Below are positions 19,342-28,699 of a stretch of DNA of 35,000 nucleotides, one piece after another. The DNA comes from Prorocentrum cordatum (taxonomy: Eukaryota; Sar; Dinophyceae; Prorocentrales; Prorocentraceae): NCBI GenBank assembly GCA_963575745.1, contig CAUYUJ010015693.1, forward strand, positions 241,932-276,931, given 5' to 3'. The position numbers and the translations under genes are program-made. The first letter of the stretch is position 1. Each line of letters starts with the position of its first letter. A model generated the notes under the pieces. That model had not been told where the DNA came from. It saw only the letters and a program-made list of their open reading frames with translations, and did no database searches.

Positions 19342-19639
19342 GACCTGGCAAGCGCGGCGAACTCGTCGCATCGGAGAATGCCGTCGCGTCTTGATGGATT
19401 CGCTGCCACGCAGCATGCGCGCTCGCGCGCGCTTCCACGGCATGCTCTCCAGCTCTAGGCTCTAGTCGGAAACTGGAGCATATACATTACCAGTGGCGGG
19501 AGGTTTTTCAACCCCAGGACTTTTTTGAGGGTCGGGGACGATATCGGGTGTGGTGTATACTTTTTTTCCCCGTCTTCCCGGGGAAACGACGAAGAGCGTC
19601 TACACCAGGATCCCCTAGTAGACCAGGATCCGCTCTCCT

Positions 19640-19885
19640 GTGCGAGATCCAGCGCGAGGCCAGAGCTCGCGGAGGCCCCCCCCGGACCGCCTCGGCGTGC
19701 ACGGCCGCGACGAAGGCAGTCCCCTCCGAGCGGAGCCTCGCGAACGCCCAGGCAGCGTTCGCCAGGCCCTGGGGTGAGGATTCGGCGACCCTCGCCCCGC
19801 ACGCCGCACAGAACGCCCTGGGCACCTCGGCGTCGTCCGCGCGTCGGCGCATGGAGTTCGGCTCCTTCTCCAGGCCCAGCGTGCA
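19640..19885 (-). CDS. Putative exon: RAP/OPR-like helical repeat protein (partial)
   Basis: The minus-strand frame contains one clear helical-repeat motif, SPQGLANAAWAFARL, followed by GTAFVAAVHAEAVRG and then PRALASRW, possibly the start of a second repeat. The 'LAN.AWAFA.L...F..A...EA' pattern is typical of the ~38-residue repeats in organellar RNA-binding RAP/OPR-type proteins that are numerous in dinoflagellates and apicomplexans. It is one exon at most. A CCT tract lies upstream (20074-20277) and no splice site is certain. The frame stays open to 19508 but becomes non-conserved. Confidence 0.4.
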
Positions 19886-20073
19886 ACGGCAGGGGTTCTC
19901 GGTGGACTCCGGGGCTGCGGGCGGCTCCCCCGCGGCCCCCGGCGTCCCTCCGGGCGCCCGGGGCGGGAGCACGGCTCGTCACGCGGGCGCCGCGCCGCCG
20001 TCGGAGCCGCGGCGCAGAGGCGCGCTCTGCCGTGCCCGGCCCCCGCCAGGGGGCCCCCCCTCCCCCCCCCCTC

Positions 20074-20277
20074 CTCCTCCTCCTCCTCCTCCTCCTCCTC
20101 CTCCTCCTCCTCCCTCCTCCTCCTCCTCCTCCTCCTCCGCCTCGCCTCCGCCTCCGCCTCCGCCTCCGCCCTCCTCCTCCTCCTCCTCCGCCTCCTCCTC
20201 CTCCTCCCTCTCCTCCTCCTCCTCCTCCTCCTCCTCCTCCTCCTCCTCCTCCTCCTCCTCCTCCTCCTCCTCCTCCC
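20074..20277. repeat. CCT microsatellite 4
   Basis: About 200 bp of CCT with a CGCCTC sub-block at 20137-20170. Pyrimidines are on the plus strand. It produces the polyPro, polySer, polyGly and polyArg frames around it. Confidence 0.95.
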
Positions 20278-20705
20278 CCCTCGTGCCACGGCAGCCCGTG
20301 CCTCCTCGGCGCCCAGCGCGCGCTCGAGGAGGCGCGGGCGCCCTCCTCGGACCGAGGGAGGGGGAGCGACACCGACGCCACCAGGGGGGCCACCTCCGGC
20401 CAGGAGGTCCACGGTGCCTCCCGGAGCTGGAGGCGGGGGATGTCTCGAGCGAGAGGGGGGGGCCACACCACCAGGGAGACCCCCCTTGCCTCCTGGCATC
20501 TCCGAGCCCTGGTGGTGTTGGTGTCGCCTTTCCTGGTTCCTACCTCCGCGCCCCCGCGGGGGAGGGCCCTTCAGGACTGGAAGTTGCAGCTACCCCACAT
20601 CCTCCCTCTCATTCTCACCCGCGCATGCCTTAGACAGCACATGACAGCCTTGCAGCAGAAGACCCTAAACAGCCTTGCACAGTTACGATGGTGGCCATGA
20701 TGGGT
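20278..20705. other. No recognised gene
   Basis: GC-rich, with frames open on both strands. 20290-20490 on the minus strand might carry an upstream exon of the helical-repeat gene, but no second repeat motif could be seen. Confidence 0.25.
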
Positions 20706-20711
20706 GATCGC

Positions 20712-20865
20712 AGTGGGGGGACACGATGGGGGGATCGGGATAAGGTTAGGGATAGGGGTATGAATAGGCATACAGGGCTAGGGAGGTAGGGATAGGGCTA
20801 CAGGGTAGGGATGGGGATCGGGGCGGGGATAGGGACAGGGATATAGTAGATGGGTTGAAATAACA
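20712..20865. repeat. GATAGGG-type degenerate hexamer repeat
   Basis: Irregular GATAGG, TAGGGA and TACAGGG words. It is not a telomere array. Confidence 0.75.
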
Positions 20866-20904
20866 GATGTTTTGGGTAGGTCTACAGGGATAGGAATATG
20901 GATA

Positions 20905-21065
20905 AAGACGGCAATGGGAGGCCACGACGGGCAACGGGAGGACACGGGAAGCAACGGGAGGCAACGTGAGGGCACGGGAAGCAAGGGAAGGTCACGGGAG
21001 GCAATGGGAGGCAACGGTAGGCAATGTGAGGCCACGGAAAGCAACGGCGGGCAAGGAGAGACGAA
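20905..21065. repeat. GGGAGGCAAC decamer repeat
   Basis: About 14 units of 10-11 bp (GGGAGGCAAC, GGGAAGCAAC, GTGAGGCCAC). Confidence 0.85.
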
Positions 21066-21234
21066 GTGGCCCGACCGATTCCACAGATGGCAACGCATTC
21101 ATTAGTCCTCTAGAGAAGCTATATCTCATCCGTACAGACAAGTTTCTGAGGGAACCATACCTTCCCCCTTTCGCCTGCGCACGCTTCAGACAGCACTCCA
21201 GGCGCACGCACACGGACAGACCACACGTGATACA

Positions 21235-21560
21235 CGCGCCCACATGAGCACGGGGGCGTGGCAGGCGTGACACCATCTCGGCACCAGAGGGGGTGTTCTC
21301 GGAGCGCGGTCTCCATCCGTGCCATGTGCGCAGGGCGCTGCAGGCGTGGCAGTTTCTCGCCCCTCGACAAATGGGGGGGAGGGGGGAGGCGCAGAGGTGG
21401 TGTCGGATCGCGGGATCGTCAGCTGCCATGCGCGCAGGGCAGGCGTGGTACCCTCGCGACAGCAGAGATGGGGGATCGCAGCGGTGGGGGGGCGTCGGAG
21501 CGCGGTCTCATCCGTGCAGGGGAGACTATGCAGGGACCGTGCGCGCAGGTACTGCTCTGT
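21235..21560 (+). repeat. Diverged ~110-bp tandem repeat
   Basis: 'gagcgcggtct.catccgtgc', 'atg.gcgcagggc..gcaggcgtgg' and 'gcaccagag/gacagcagag' recur in the same order two to three times. No gene is recognised. Confidence 0.55.
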
Positions 21561-21935
21561 TTTGCCACCCCGAGAAATCCAACCCAAGCGAGAATCCCTG
21601 AGCGAAAGTTGTGCGTGGGGGGTGTTGATTTAGACTGGCTTTGGTCAGCCTTGCCAAGGCTGGCCTAACCCAAGCGAGTCTAGCACAGCATTATGTATTC
21701 TAGTTTAGGATGCGCTTCGACCTCGGCCTCGTCCTCGTGAGGCTGGCCCACTACGGGCTGCGTGTTTTGGGCCATGACTGCTTGGGCCCGGGAGGTCTCC
21801 CAATAGAGGTCCAGAAGGCAAGGACAGTTGAAGGAGGCTCCAATGTGCCCCCAAGCTGGTCTCTCCAGAGACGCTCTGGCTCAAGCCTTCCCATACGTTT
21901 CAGGTTTGGTGGCCGGTCTCGCCGGGAAAGGCGAT
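21561..21935. other. Upstream region of the PDZ-RING gene; weak reading frames
   Basis: Non-repetitive. A plus-strand frame from 21710 (MRFDLGLVLVRLAHYGLRV at the start) runs into the TIR element, and a second frame from 21828 is also open. Neither has a known domain. The region could be 5' flank, an upstream exon or chance. Confidence 0.25.
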
Positions 21936-21936
21936 A

Positions 21937-22116
21937 CAGTCGGGGCCCTGAAGAAGGAACCCTACCCTTTTCGTTGGGGAGGGGCTCCGCGTTCCCTAAG
22001 TGTTTCACAGCTTGCCTCAGGCTCTCCTTATGTTTTCGACAGGAAATCGAAGGGTAACTTATGGAAAAAAGGGCCTCGTTCCTTATGTAGGGTTCCTTAG
22101 GTCAACGCCCCTACTG
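21937..22116 (+). mobile_element. CAGTCGGGGC TIR element, copy 1 (TA duplication)
   Basis: The left end CAGTCGGGGC and right end GCCCCTACTG are inverted repeats (9/10). TA flanks both sides (21935-21936 and 22117-22118). The 176-bp copy at 33084-33259 agrees along its whole length apart from small gaps (about 88% by eye), in the same orientation. A TA duplication with CAGT ends is the pattern of Tc1/mariner-type non-autonomous elements. The element ends 21 bp before the proposed start codon at 22138. Confidence 0.85.
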
Positions 22117-22137
22117 TAGCGAACAATTCCAGCAACG

Positions 22138-22851
22138 ATGGCTCGCAAGGTGAGCTTCCAACAACAGCCGCCTGAGCAGAGTGCCGTGCGCACCAGAGAA
22201 ACACGTCCTCCGACGCGGCGTGGCACTGAACACAGTTTCAGCCCGCCCGAGTCTGGCGCTCCGAGGCAGCATACCCAAGGGGGGCTCCAGCATCTGCTCC
22301 GTGTTCCGCAGCCTGTCTGCTCCGCGATGCCCGAGGGGTGGAACATCGCAACGCTTACCATTCAGAAGGACGAAAGGTCTCAACTAGGCGTTGATGTCGG
22401 AAACGTTCGCGGTGACCAGTGCGGCCCAATCATATTGGGTCTTGGTAGCTCTGGTGTGATACCTGAGTGGAATAGGCAGAATGCCGCCAATCCACTGCGC
22501 CCAGGGCACATAATTCTTGAAACTGATGGTGCCTTCGATTACTGGGGGGTTGTGCAAAAGCTCAGTGAGACAGGCAAGCACACTCTTCGTGTCCTGCAGG
22601 TGCCACGTAGTCACAGCTGGCACGACCAGATATCGGTGCTAGTTCGAGAGCTTGGCGAATACAGTGGCTCATTCGGTTTTGTACGGAGTTTGCGACCTGG
22701 GTCACCTACACCCGCTCGAAGCACGTCCATGGCCGACACTACTGAGCCGATTTTGAAAGTGTTGGTGCAGCTGCCGTACGTGTGGGGCAACGATGTCGAC
22801 ACTGAGCGCTGCTGCATTTGTTTGGAGGCGTTGAGGTCCACGGACAAGCTG
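22138..22851 (+). CDS. PDZ-like / RING-H2 protein, 5' part (probable E3 ubiquitin ligase)
   Basis: An in-frame TAG at 22117 precedes the ATG. Residues ~70-155 form a PDZ-like domain: SQLGVDVGNV carboxylate-loop region, then GVIPEWNRQN, LRPGHIILETDG and the final HTLRVLQV strand. This variant is common in dinoflagellates. A linker follows, and then ERCCICLEALRSTDKLAQL, the first half of a RING with zinc ligands Cys225 and Cys228. The frame runs on to 22980, but the RING consensus is lost after LAQL. The matching second half lies at 33903. The end given (a GC donor after CTG, 22851) is a guess; other phase-0 GC or GA donors, or a later GT, are possible. The domains imply substrate-guided ubiquitin transfer. 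Confidence 0.6.
22150..22311 (+). other. Possible 162-bp intron inside the first coding part
   Basis: AAG|GTGAGC at 22147-22155 is an ideal 5' splice site and 'gtgttccgcag' ends at 22311. Removing 162 bp joins MARK to PVCSAMPEGW in phase 0, just before the PDZ-like domain. Since 162 is divisible by three and holds no stop, the sequence may be spliced, or retained as a low-complexity N-terminal segment. Confidence 0.4.
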
Positions 22852-22984
22852 GCTCAGTTATCCAAGACGCCTACGGAGAATCGCCGCCGCCTCCTGGCTT
22901 TTGGAAACGCTTGTGCCGTGAAATGTCGAAAGAAAGTGCGGCTACGCTGGTGGACTGCGGGATCCCCGAGCCTTTGGTGAAGCC

Positions 22985-23165
22985 ATTGGGAGAACACTGG
23001 GGAGGCGCCCATCTGGCGTCTTGGGGCTTCCTTGGGGCTCTTTCAGGGCAGCCTTGAGCTTTCTTCGGGGCCTCCCTGGGTCCTCTTGGGCTGTCTTGGG
23101 ACTCTGTTGGGCGGTCTCGTGCTGGTACTGCGGCCCTGCAGGGCCGTCTTGGACGCTCCGAGCAC
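22985..23165. repeat. Degenerate CTTGGG-rich intronic repeat
   Basis: Words such as 'tcttggggct' and 'ctgtcttggga' recur every 15-25 bp. Similar composition appears at 32545-32790. Both sit in the proposed long intron. Confidence 0.4.
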
Positions 23166-23265
23166 CGAAAAGGCGAGAGAAGTACAACAGACGCCACACA
23201 ACCTCTGAGACAATGGCCGGACAGCTTGCCCTTTGGCCCCGGAAGAGCCCCACGCCAGGGGGCAC

Positions 23266-23321
23266 GCATCTATATGTGTATATATAAAAAGGAGTTATAT
23301 ATATATATATATATATACGGA
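23266..23321. repeat. TA microsatellite
   Basis: (TA)n with one GGAGT interruption. Confidence 0.9.
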
Positions 23322-23499
23322 CGCAACACCTAGCTGGACGAGCGGCCCTCGGCGGGGCCTTCTGGGCGAGGTGCTCATGCTGCATCGCGCGGCGTCTGGG
23401 TGCCAGCGAGTCATCCTCACCCCGCTGCCCTAGAACGAGCAGCCACACCTTTTCACACATTAAACTTTGCCGCCGAACTACAATCGTCCCTTGGCCTGA

Positions 23500-24012
23500 A
23501 GCCACCAGCGGAATCTCAACATCCTCTCTCCTGCAATTGCCGACGTCCTCACCTCCCTTGCCCGAAACTACCAGCGACATATCCTCGCCCCCCCTGGCAC
23601 ACAACTGGAAGCAACATATCCTCGCCCACCGCCCCCCCTGGCCAAAACCTGCAAGCGACAGATCCTCGCCCCCCAGCATAAGATTGCCCGCGAACTGCCT
23701 GCACCCCCTGGCATAACTCTGCCAGCGAAACATCCTCAGCCCAGGGCCCGAAACTGGCAGCCAAGTGTCCTCGCCCCCCTGGCATAAGCTGCAAGCGAAA
23801 TGTCTTTCTCCCCTGGACGAAAAGTGCCGGCGACACATGTTCACCCCCTGGCCAATACTGGCAGCGAGCTATTCTCGCCCCCTTGGCCCCTGTGTCCAAG
23901 CACTGCCGTCAAAATATCATCACCCCAGTGGTCCAAAAGTGCAAGCGGCAGATCCTTACTTGCCTTGCAACATGTTGCCAGCAACAGGTCCCCGCCCGCT
24001 GGTGATAAGCTG
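23500..24012 (+). repeat. ~35-bp minisatellite, about 13 units
   Basis: Consensus 'tcctcgccccctggcataa', then 'ctgccagcgaca'. Units are 34-46 bp and diverged. An (AGTTC)n run follows at 24035-24062. Confidence 0.9.
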
Positions 24013-24289
24013 TCATATAACGGCCATGGGCATCCAGTTCAGTTCAAGTCAGTTCAGTTCTCGACCCCACGATAATTGAATCACGGGTTGCTTTCGTAAA
24101 CCACTTGTGTTTCCAAATTTTGCTGTGCCGGGCCTTCGTTTTGAATCGGGTACTGATGCCTCCTCTTCTCCGTCCTCCCGCTTCCCGTCCGCTCGGCTCA
24201 TATCTCCCTTCGGCTTCCTATATGCCCTACCTCGCTTCCCGTGGTGTTGCCACCCTGGGCGTCGCCCACCTCGCAGCTGTCGCCATGCA

Positions 24290-25330
24290 CATGGACCCCC
24301 TTGCGATGTCCAGCGGAGTGGCGCCTCATGAACATCCGAATGACATATCGCCTCTCAAGGCACTGCGTACATCGCATCTGTCGCCATTCGTGTGAGTTCC
24401 TGGGTTTTCCAGCGTAGCGTAGTGGGTTCTTACGCAGATCCAGGTGAGACCGTGCCTCCCTGGGCGCTGCCAGCAGCGTAGCGGTCGCCACTTCCGCCAG
24501 CCCCGAGTGGGTCAGCATAGTGATGTCCTACGTTGATCCAGGTGTGACCGCGTCTCCCTGGGCGTTGTCAGCCGCGCAACCGCCGCCACTGTTGTGAGCC
24601 TTTGGGAGGTCCAGCGGAGAGGTCTTACGCAGATTTGAAAGGACCCTTCTCTGGGCGGTCGCCACTTTCGTGAATGAGGGATCCAGCGGACTGGTATCTT
24701 ACGCATATTCAAATGAGATCGCGTTCCCCTGTGTTCAGGCAACCTCGCATCTGCCACCATGCTCGTGAGCTCCTTGGGTGTCCAGCGGACTGGTGTGCTA
24801 CGCATGTCAAGCTAACACCGCGCATCCTTGGGCACTGCCAGCCTCGCAGCTGCCGCCACTTTTTGAGCCCCTGGTTGGCCCAGCGGATTGGTGTCTTACG
24901 CATGTCAAAATAAGACTGCGCTTTCCGGGACGCTGCCAGCCGCGCAACCGCCGTGAGGTCCATGGGACTTGGGAGGTCCAGCGGAGCGGTCTTACGCAGA
25001 TCCAGGTGAGACCCCACCGCTCTGAGTGCTACCAACCTTGCAACCTGTCGCCACTTCCGTGGCCCTCCGTGGGCGGTCCAACGGTGGTATCTTACGCAGA
25101 TCCAGATGAGCCTTCACCTCCCTGGGCTCTGCCACGCTCGCAACTGTCGCCGCTTCCGTGAGCCCCTTGGGTGGTCCAGCGAAGTGGTGTCTGAGGCATG
25201 TCCAAATGAGACCTCACCTCCTTGGGCACTGCCACCCTCGCACTTCCAACGGCTCTGCTGTTTGTCGCCACGCCCGCGAGCCTTTGGTGGGTCTAGTGGG
25301 AGACGCCCTACGTAAGTGCAGGCGGGATTC
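24290..25330 (+). repeat. ~98-bp satellite, about 10 units
   Basis: Landmarks in each unit are 'gtccagcgga.tggt.ttacgca', '(g)atccaggtgagacc', 'ctccctgggc.ctgcca' and 'cgcaactgtcgccacttccgtgag'. The 'ttacgca' words fall near 24432, 24531, 24630, 24700, 24800, 24897, 24994, 25092, 25191 and 25309. Most spacings are 97-100 bp. Related units occur at 31745-32060 and 32425-32495. Confidence 0.9.
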
Positions 25331-25465
25331 CGCGTTCTTGATCGCCGCCACCTGAACATGTGTGGCCACTTTCGCGAGCGTATGTGGGGGGGGGGTCTTC
25401 GCGGGGCGGTGCAGCGGAGCGCGGTCCTCGCAGGGCTGTGCATGGTGGACGGCCCCCCCCCCCCC

Positions 25466-25772
25466 TTGGACCTTGCCTGCCGGAGGCCCTTCCCATCGTT
25501 CTTGCCGCCCCTCGTAAGCTACACTCCAGGCGATGCTTAAGAAAACCCAAGTTTTCGGCCAGAGTCTCGATTATTCTTAACATTTGAATTTGACATTCTG
25601 GGTCTGATTTCAAATTCTGAGACTCTGAATTTCTTAACCCATGATTTCTAAAGGATTTCGCAGGGTGTACCCTCCCCCGTCCAAGAGGGTGGTGGGGGGG
25701 GCTTAGCCACCCTCCACCCTCGGACCTCTCCTGCCGGAAGCCCCTCCCGTCGTTCTTGCCGCCCCATCGGAA
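25466..25772 (+). repeat. 53-bp direct repeats around an AT-rich insert
   Basis: 25466-25518 and 25719-25772 share 'cctgccgga.gcccttccc' and 'tcgttcttgccgcccc'. Between them, 25520-25669 is AT-rich and has weak inverted ends (TACACTCC...GCGA and TCGC...GGGTGTA), so it may be an inserted element. No clear target duplication was found. Confidence 0.5.
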
Positions 25773-25789
25773 GCCGCCCCCCCCTCCCC

Positions 25790-27600
25790 TCCGCGACGAG
25801 GCGCCGCAAACCAAACGGGCGCCGAAAACCAGCGACGTGCAGAACACCGAAAGAGCGCCAAGAATCAAAGGGGCGCTGCCACGAAGAGCGCCGAGAACCA
25901 CGCGGGCGCCGAAGACCAAACGGGTGCCGAAAGACCGAAGGGGCGCCCGAAACCACTGACGCGCCGCAAACCAACGGGTTGCCACATTCAGAGGGCGCGC
26001 AGAAAACCAAAGGCGCGCCGAAGACCAAAGAAGCGGCTGAAACCAAAGGAGCGCCGAAAACCAAAGGAGCGCCGAGAGCCAAAATGGCGCCGAACACAAG
26101 AAAGGCGCCGTGGGCGCCGAGAACCAGAAAGGCGCCGCAACCCAAAAGGCGCCGAAGACCAAAGGGGGCACCGAAAACAAACGAAAGCCAGAATGGCGCT
26201 TAAAACCAGAGTTACGCCGAACACCGAAGGGGCGCCGATGACCGAACATGCGCCGACAACCAATGGGGCGCCGAAAACCAAATGGACGCCGAGAAACAAA
26301 AGTACACCGACATCAAAAGAGGCGCCGAAAACCAAACGAGAACTGAAAACACCAAGATGGCGCAAACCGAAAGGGCGCCGACAATCAAAGCAGCGTCGAA
26401 AACCAAATGGGCGCCGAAAACCAAGAGGGCGTCGAAAACCAAATGGGCGCCGAAAACCAAGAGGGCGCCGAAAACAAAGAGGGCATCGAAAACCAAATTG
26501 TCGCCGAAAGCCAAGAGGGCGCCGAAAACCAAAAAGGCGCCGCAGTTCCAAGGGTGCGGCGAATACCACAGGGGCGCAGAAAACCAAAAGGGCACCGACA
26601 ACTACGTGAGCGCTGAAATCCCAAGAGGTCGCCGAACACGCAAGAGGCGCCGACAACCGAAAGGGCGCCAAAAACCAAAAAGGCGCCGAACACCAGAAGG
26701 GCACCAACAACCAGAAAGGCGCTCGGAAAAGGAAGCCGACGCCCAAAAGCGCGCCGAAAACCAAACAACCGCCAAACACCCAAAAAGCGCCGACGACCAA
26801 CAGAGCGCCGCAAACCAACGGGGCGCCGAAAACCACAGGGGCGCCGAAAACCAGAAGGGCGCCGATGACCGAAGAGGCGCCGAACACAAAAGTGGCGCTG
26901 GAAACCAACTGGGCGCCGAAAACCAACAGGTCGCCGAATGCCAAAGTGCGCGCAGAGAGCCAAAGGATCGCCGACGCCCAACGGGGCGCCGACAATTTTT
27001 TGGGGGCACCGAAAATCAAAAGGGCGCCAAAAACCAAAAGGGCGCCGCAAGCCAAAAGCGCCAAAAACCAACGGCGCGCCGAAAACCCGAGCGGATACGA
27101 ACAACACAATGGCGCCGAAAAACAAAGGGGCGCCGAACACCGAATAGGGGCCGAAGACCAGAAGGACGCCGAACACAAACGATGCGCTGGAGAACAAAAC
27201 GGCGTCGAAAGCCAAAAGGGCGCCGAGCATTACGAAGGCGCCGGAAACAAAACGGGGCGCCAAAAACCAAGAGAGCGCCGAACAAAAACAAGACGGCGCT
27301 GAAAACCAGAGAGACGCCAACGACCAAATGAGCGCCGAAAGCTAAAAAGGCAGGCGCCGAAACCCAAAGGGGCGCCGAAAACTAAGGGGGCGCCGAAAAC
27401 CAAAGTGGCGCCGACAACCAGGAGCGCCGCAGATCAAAGGAGCGCCGACGACAATATGTGCGCCGAAACCAGACGGGGAGACGAAAATCCCAGGGGCCCC
27501 GAAAATCCCGAGGGCGCCGAAAACCAAGGGGGCGCCGAAGTCCAAAGGGGCGCCGAAAGCCAGAAGGGCGCCAGAAACCAAAGGGCCCCGAAAACCATCA
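25790..27600 (+). repeat. 18-bp minisatellite GGGCGCCGAAAACCAAAN, 1.8 kb
   Basis: Roughly 100 units centred on GGCGCCGAAAACCAAA. Most are 18 bp, and many length variants are present. Because 18 is a multiple of three, frames stay open on both strands: a GAPKTK-type repeat on plus and a VFGAPL-type repeat on minus (up to 396 codons). These look like by-products rather than a gene. Confidence 0.92.
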
Positions 27601-27617
27601 TCATCACCACCCTCATC

Positions 27618-27789
27618 TCGGAGGTGGACAGAACCCCCAACAGTGACACGTCGATTAGTGAATTGTCCGTTTTCGGTGCTCGAGAGGGCGCCGTGGCCGT
27701 TATTTTCCAGGCTTGCGCCCGCCAGGTTTGGGCCTCGGGTCGTTTTCACTAAACCACGTTCTACTAAAGGGGGGTCTGTCCAACCCCGA
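27618..27789. mobile_element. TCGG...CCGA TIR element, 172 bp
   Basis: The left end TCGGAGGTGGACAGAACCCC and the inverted right end TCGGGGTTGGACAGACCCCC match at about 17 of 20 positions. TCATC flanks both sides (27613-27617 and 27790-27794). The flank is itself a CAT-type microsatellite, so the duplication could be coincidental. The ends and 5-bp duplication resemble the 9730/13731 family. Confidence 0.6.
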
Positions 27790-27993
27790 TCATCATCGTC
27801 GTCATCATCTCCATGGCTCCTCGGGCCCGCAGTGCCTGGCCGGAGTCGCTCTCGAGTCACTGGGCGGCCTTCCGCGCCCGCGCGGCGGGGGTGCAGACGC
27901 AGCGGGGCGCGTGGGACCATCGGGCGGCCGTGGCGTCCGCCACGCGCGGCTGCGGCTCCCCGCCAGAGCCCGCGGCGTCGGGCGATCATGTGC

Positions 27994-28174
27994 ACTCCAG
28001 ATTTCGTAATAAAGGGGGGGGGTCTCATTTCGGGGGGGGTCTCTTCCAGGCTATCTTGGAGGGCCTGGGGGGGTCTGGGGACGGTGTTTTGGAGGGTTCC
28101 CCCACGGTGGGAGGTCTGGAATGGCTTGTCTTGGAGGGTCCAGACCCCCTCCCTTTTATTACGAAATCTGGAGT
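27994..28174. mobile_element. TIR element with 20-bp perfect ends
   Basis: ACTCCAGATTTCGTAATAAA at the left end is exactly matched by the reverse complement at the right end, followed by G-rich/C-rich extensions. The interior is GGGGGTCT/GGAGGGT-rich. No target duplication is clear. Confidence 0.7.
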
Positions 28175-28695
28175 ATTCTCGCCATTGCGACCACAGTGCG
28201 TCATCTTGCTGCATCAGATCTGGCCCTTGCGCAACGGCGTCGCAGGTGCTCTCGCCCCTCTACGTCTTCTCGGGCTCCGCGTGCCCCTCGTGCGCGGGCG
28301 GCCCGTCGCCGGGCAGTCCACGGGCTCGGCCTATCCACGCGGCGCCCATCGTCCTCTTCCCCTTTTCGCGGGCTCACTGGGATATGCTGTCGGGTGGAGG
28401 AACCACTTCTGCCGCGGCAGCGCTGCGCACCTTCATCGCTGTCCTCTCGTGCATCAATGTGGTGATCATCCATGTTTCTTTCAGTCAGGCTCGGCCGTGC
28501 AACGAGCAGGACCGACCGCGCCTGAGTCTGGCGCCCCCACTGCGCCAGCAGCGTCGCGCGATATGCCTCGCGACATCTGGTGCGCCCTGCTAGTTGGCGC
28601 CAGCGCTAGGCGTCATATTGTTGCCATTATTGTTGTGGTTCCCCGGGCGCGCCCCATCATGGGCATTTCATCGGGCATCGCTTCATTGGGGAGTG
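28175..28695. other. No recognised gene; one hydrophobic frame
   Basis: A plus-strand frame at 28385-28590 contains LRTFIAVLSCINVVIIHVSF, a possible membrane segment, but it also runs over a pyrimidine-rich acceptor-like site (ttctttcag). Other frames are open too. No domain is recognised. Confidence 0.2.
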
Positions 28696-28699
28696 CGTC

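Noticed and set aside
20712-20865. Telomere-like TAGGG words
   Set aside because: The words are irregular GATAGG/TACAGGG, not a regular TTTAGGG array.
25988-27331. A 396-codon minus frame and a 349-codon plus frame
   Set aside because: An 18-bp minisatellite keeps all frames open; there is no non-repeat domain and both strands are equally open.
28385-28590. Possible transmembrane exon
   Set aside because: It has one hydrophobic run and no supporting domain, and competing frames are equally open.
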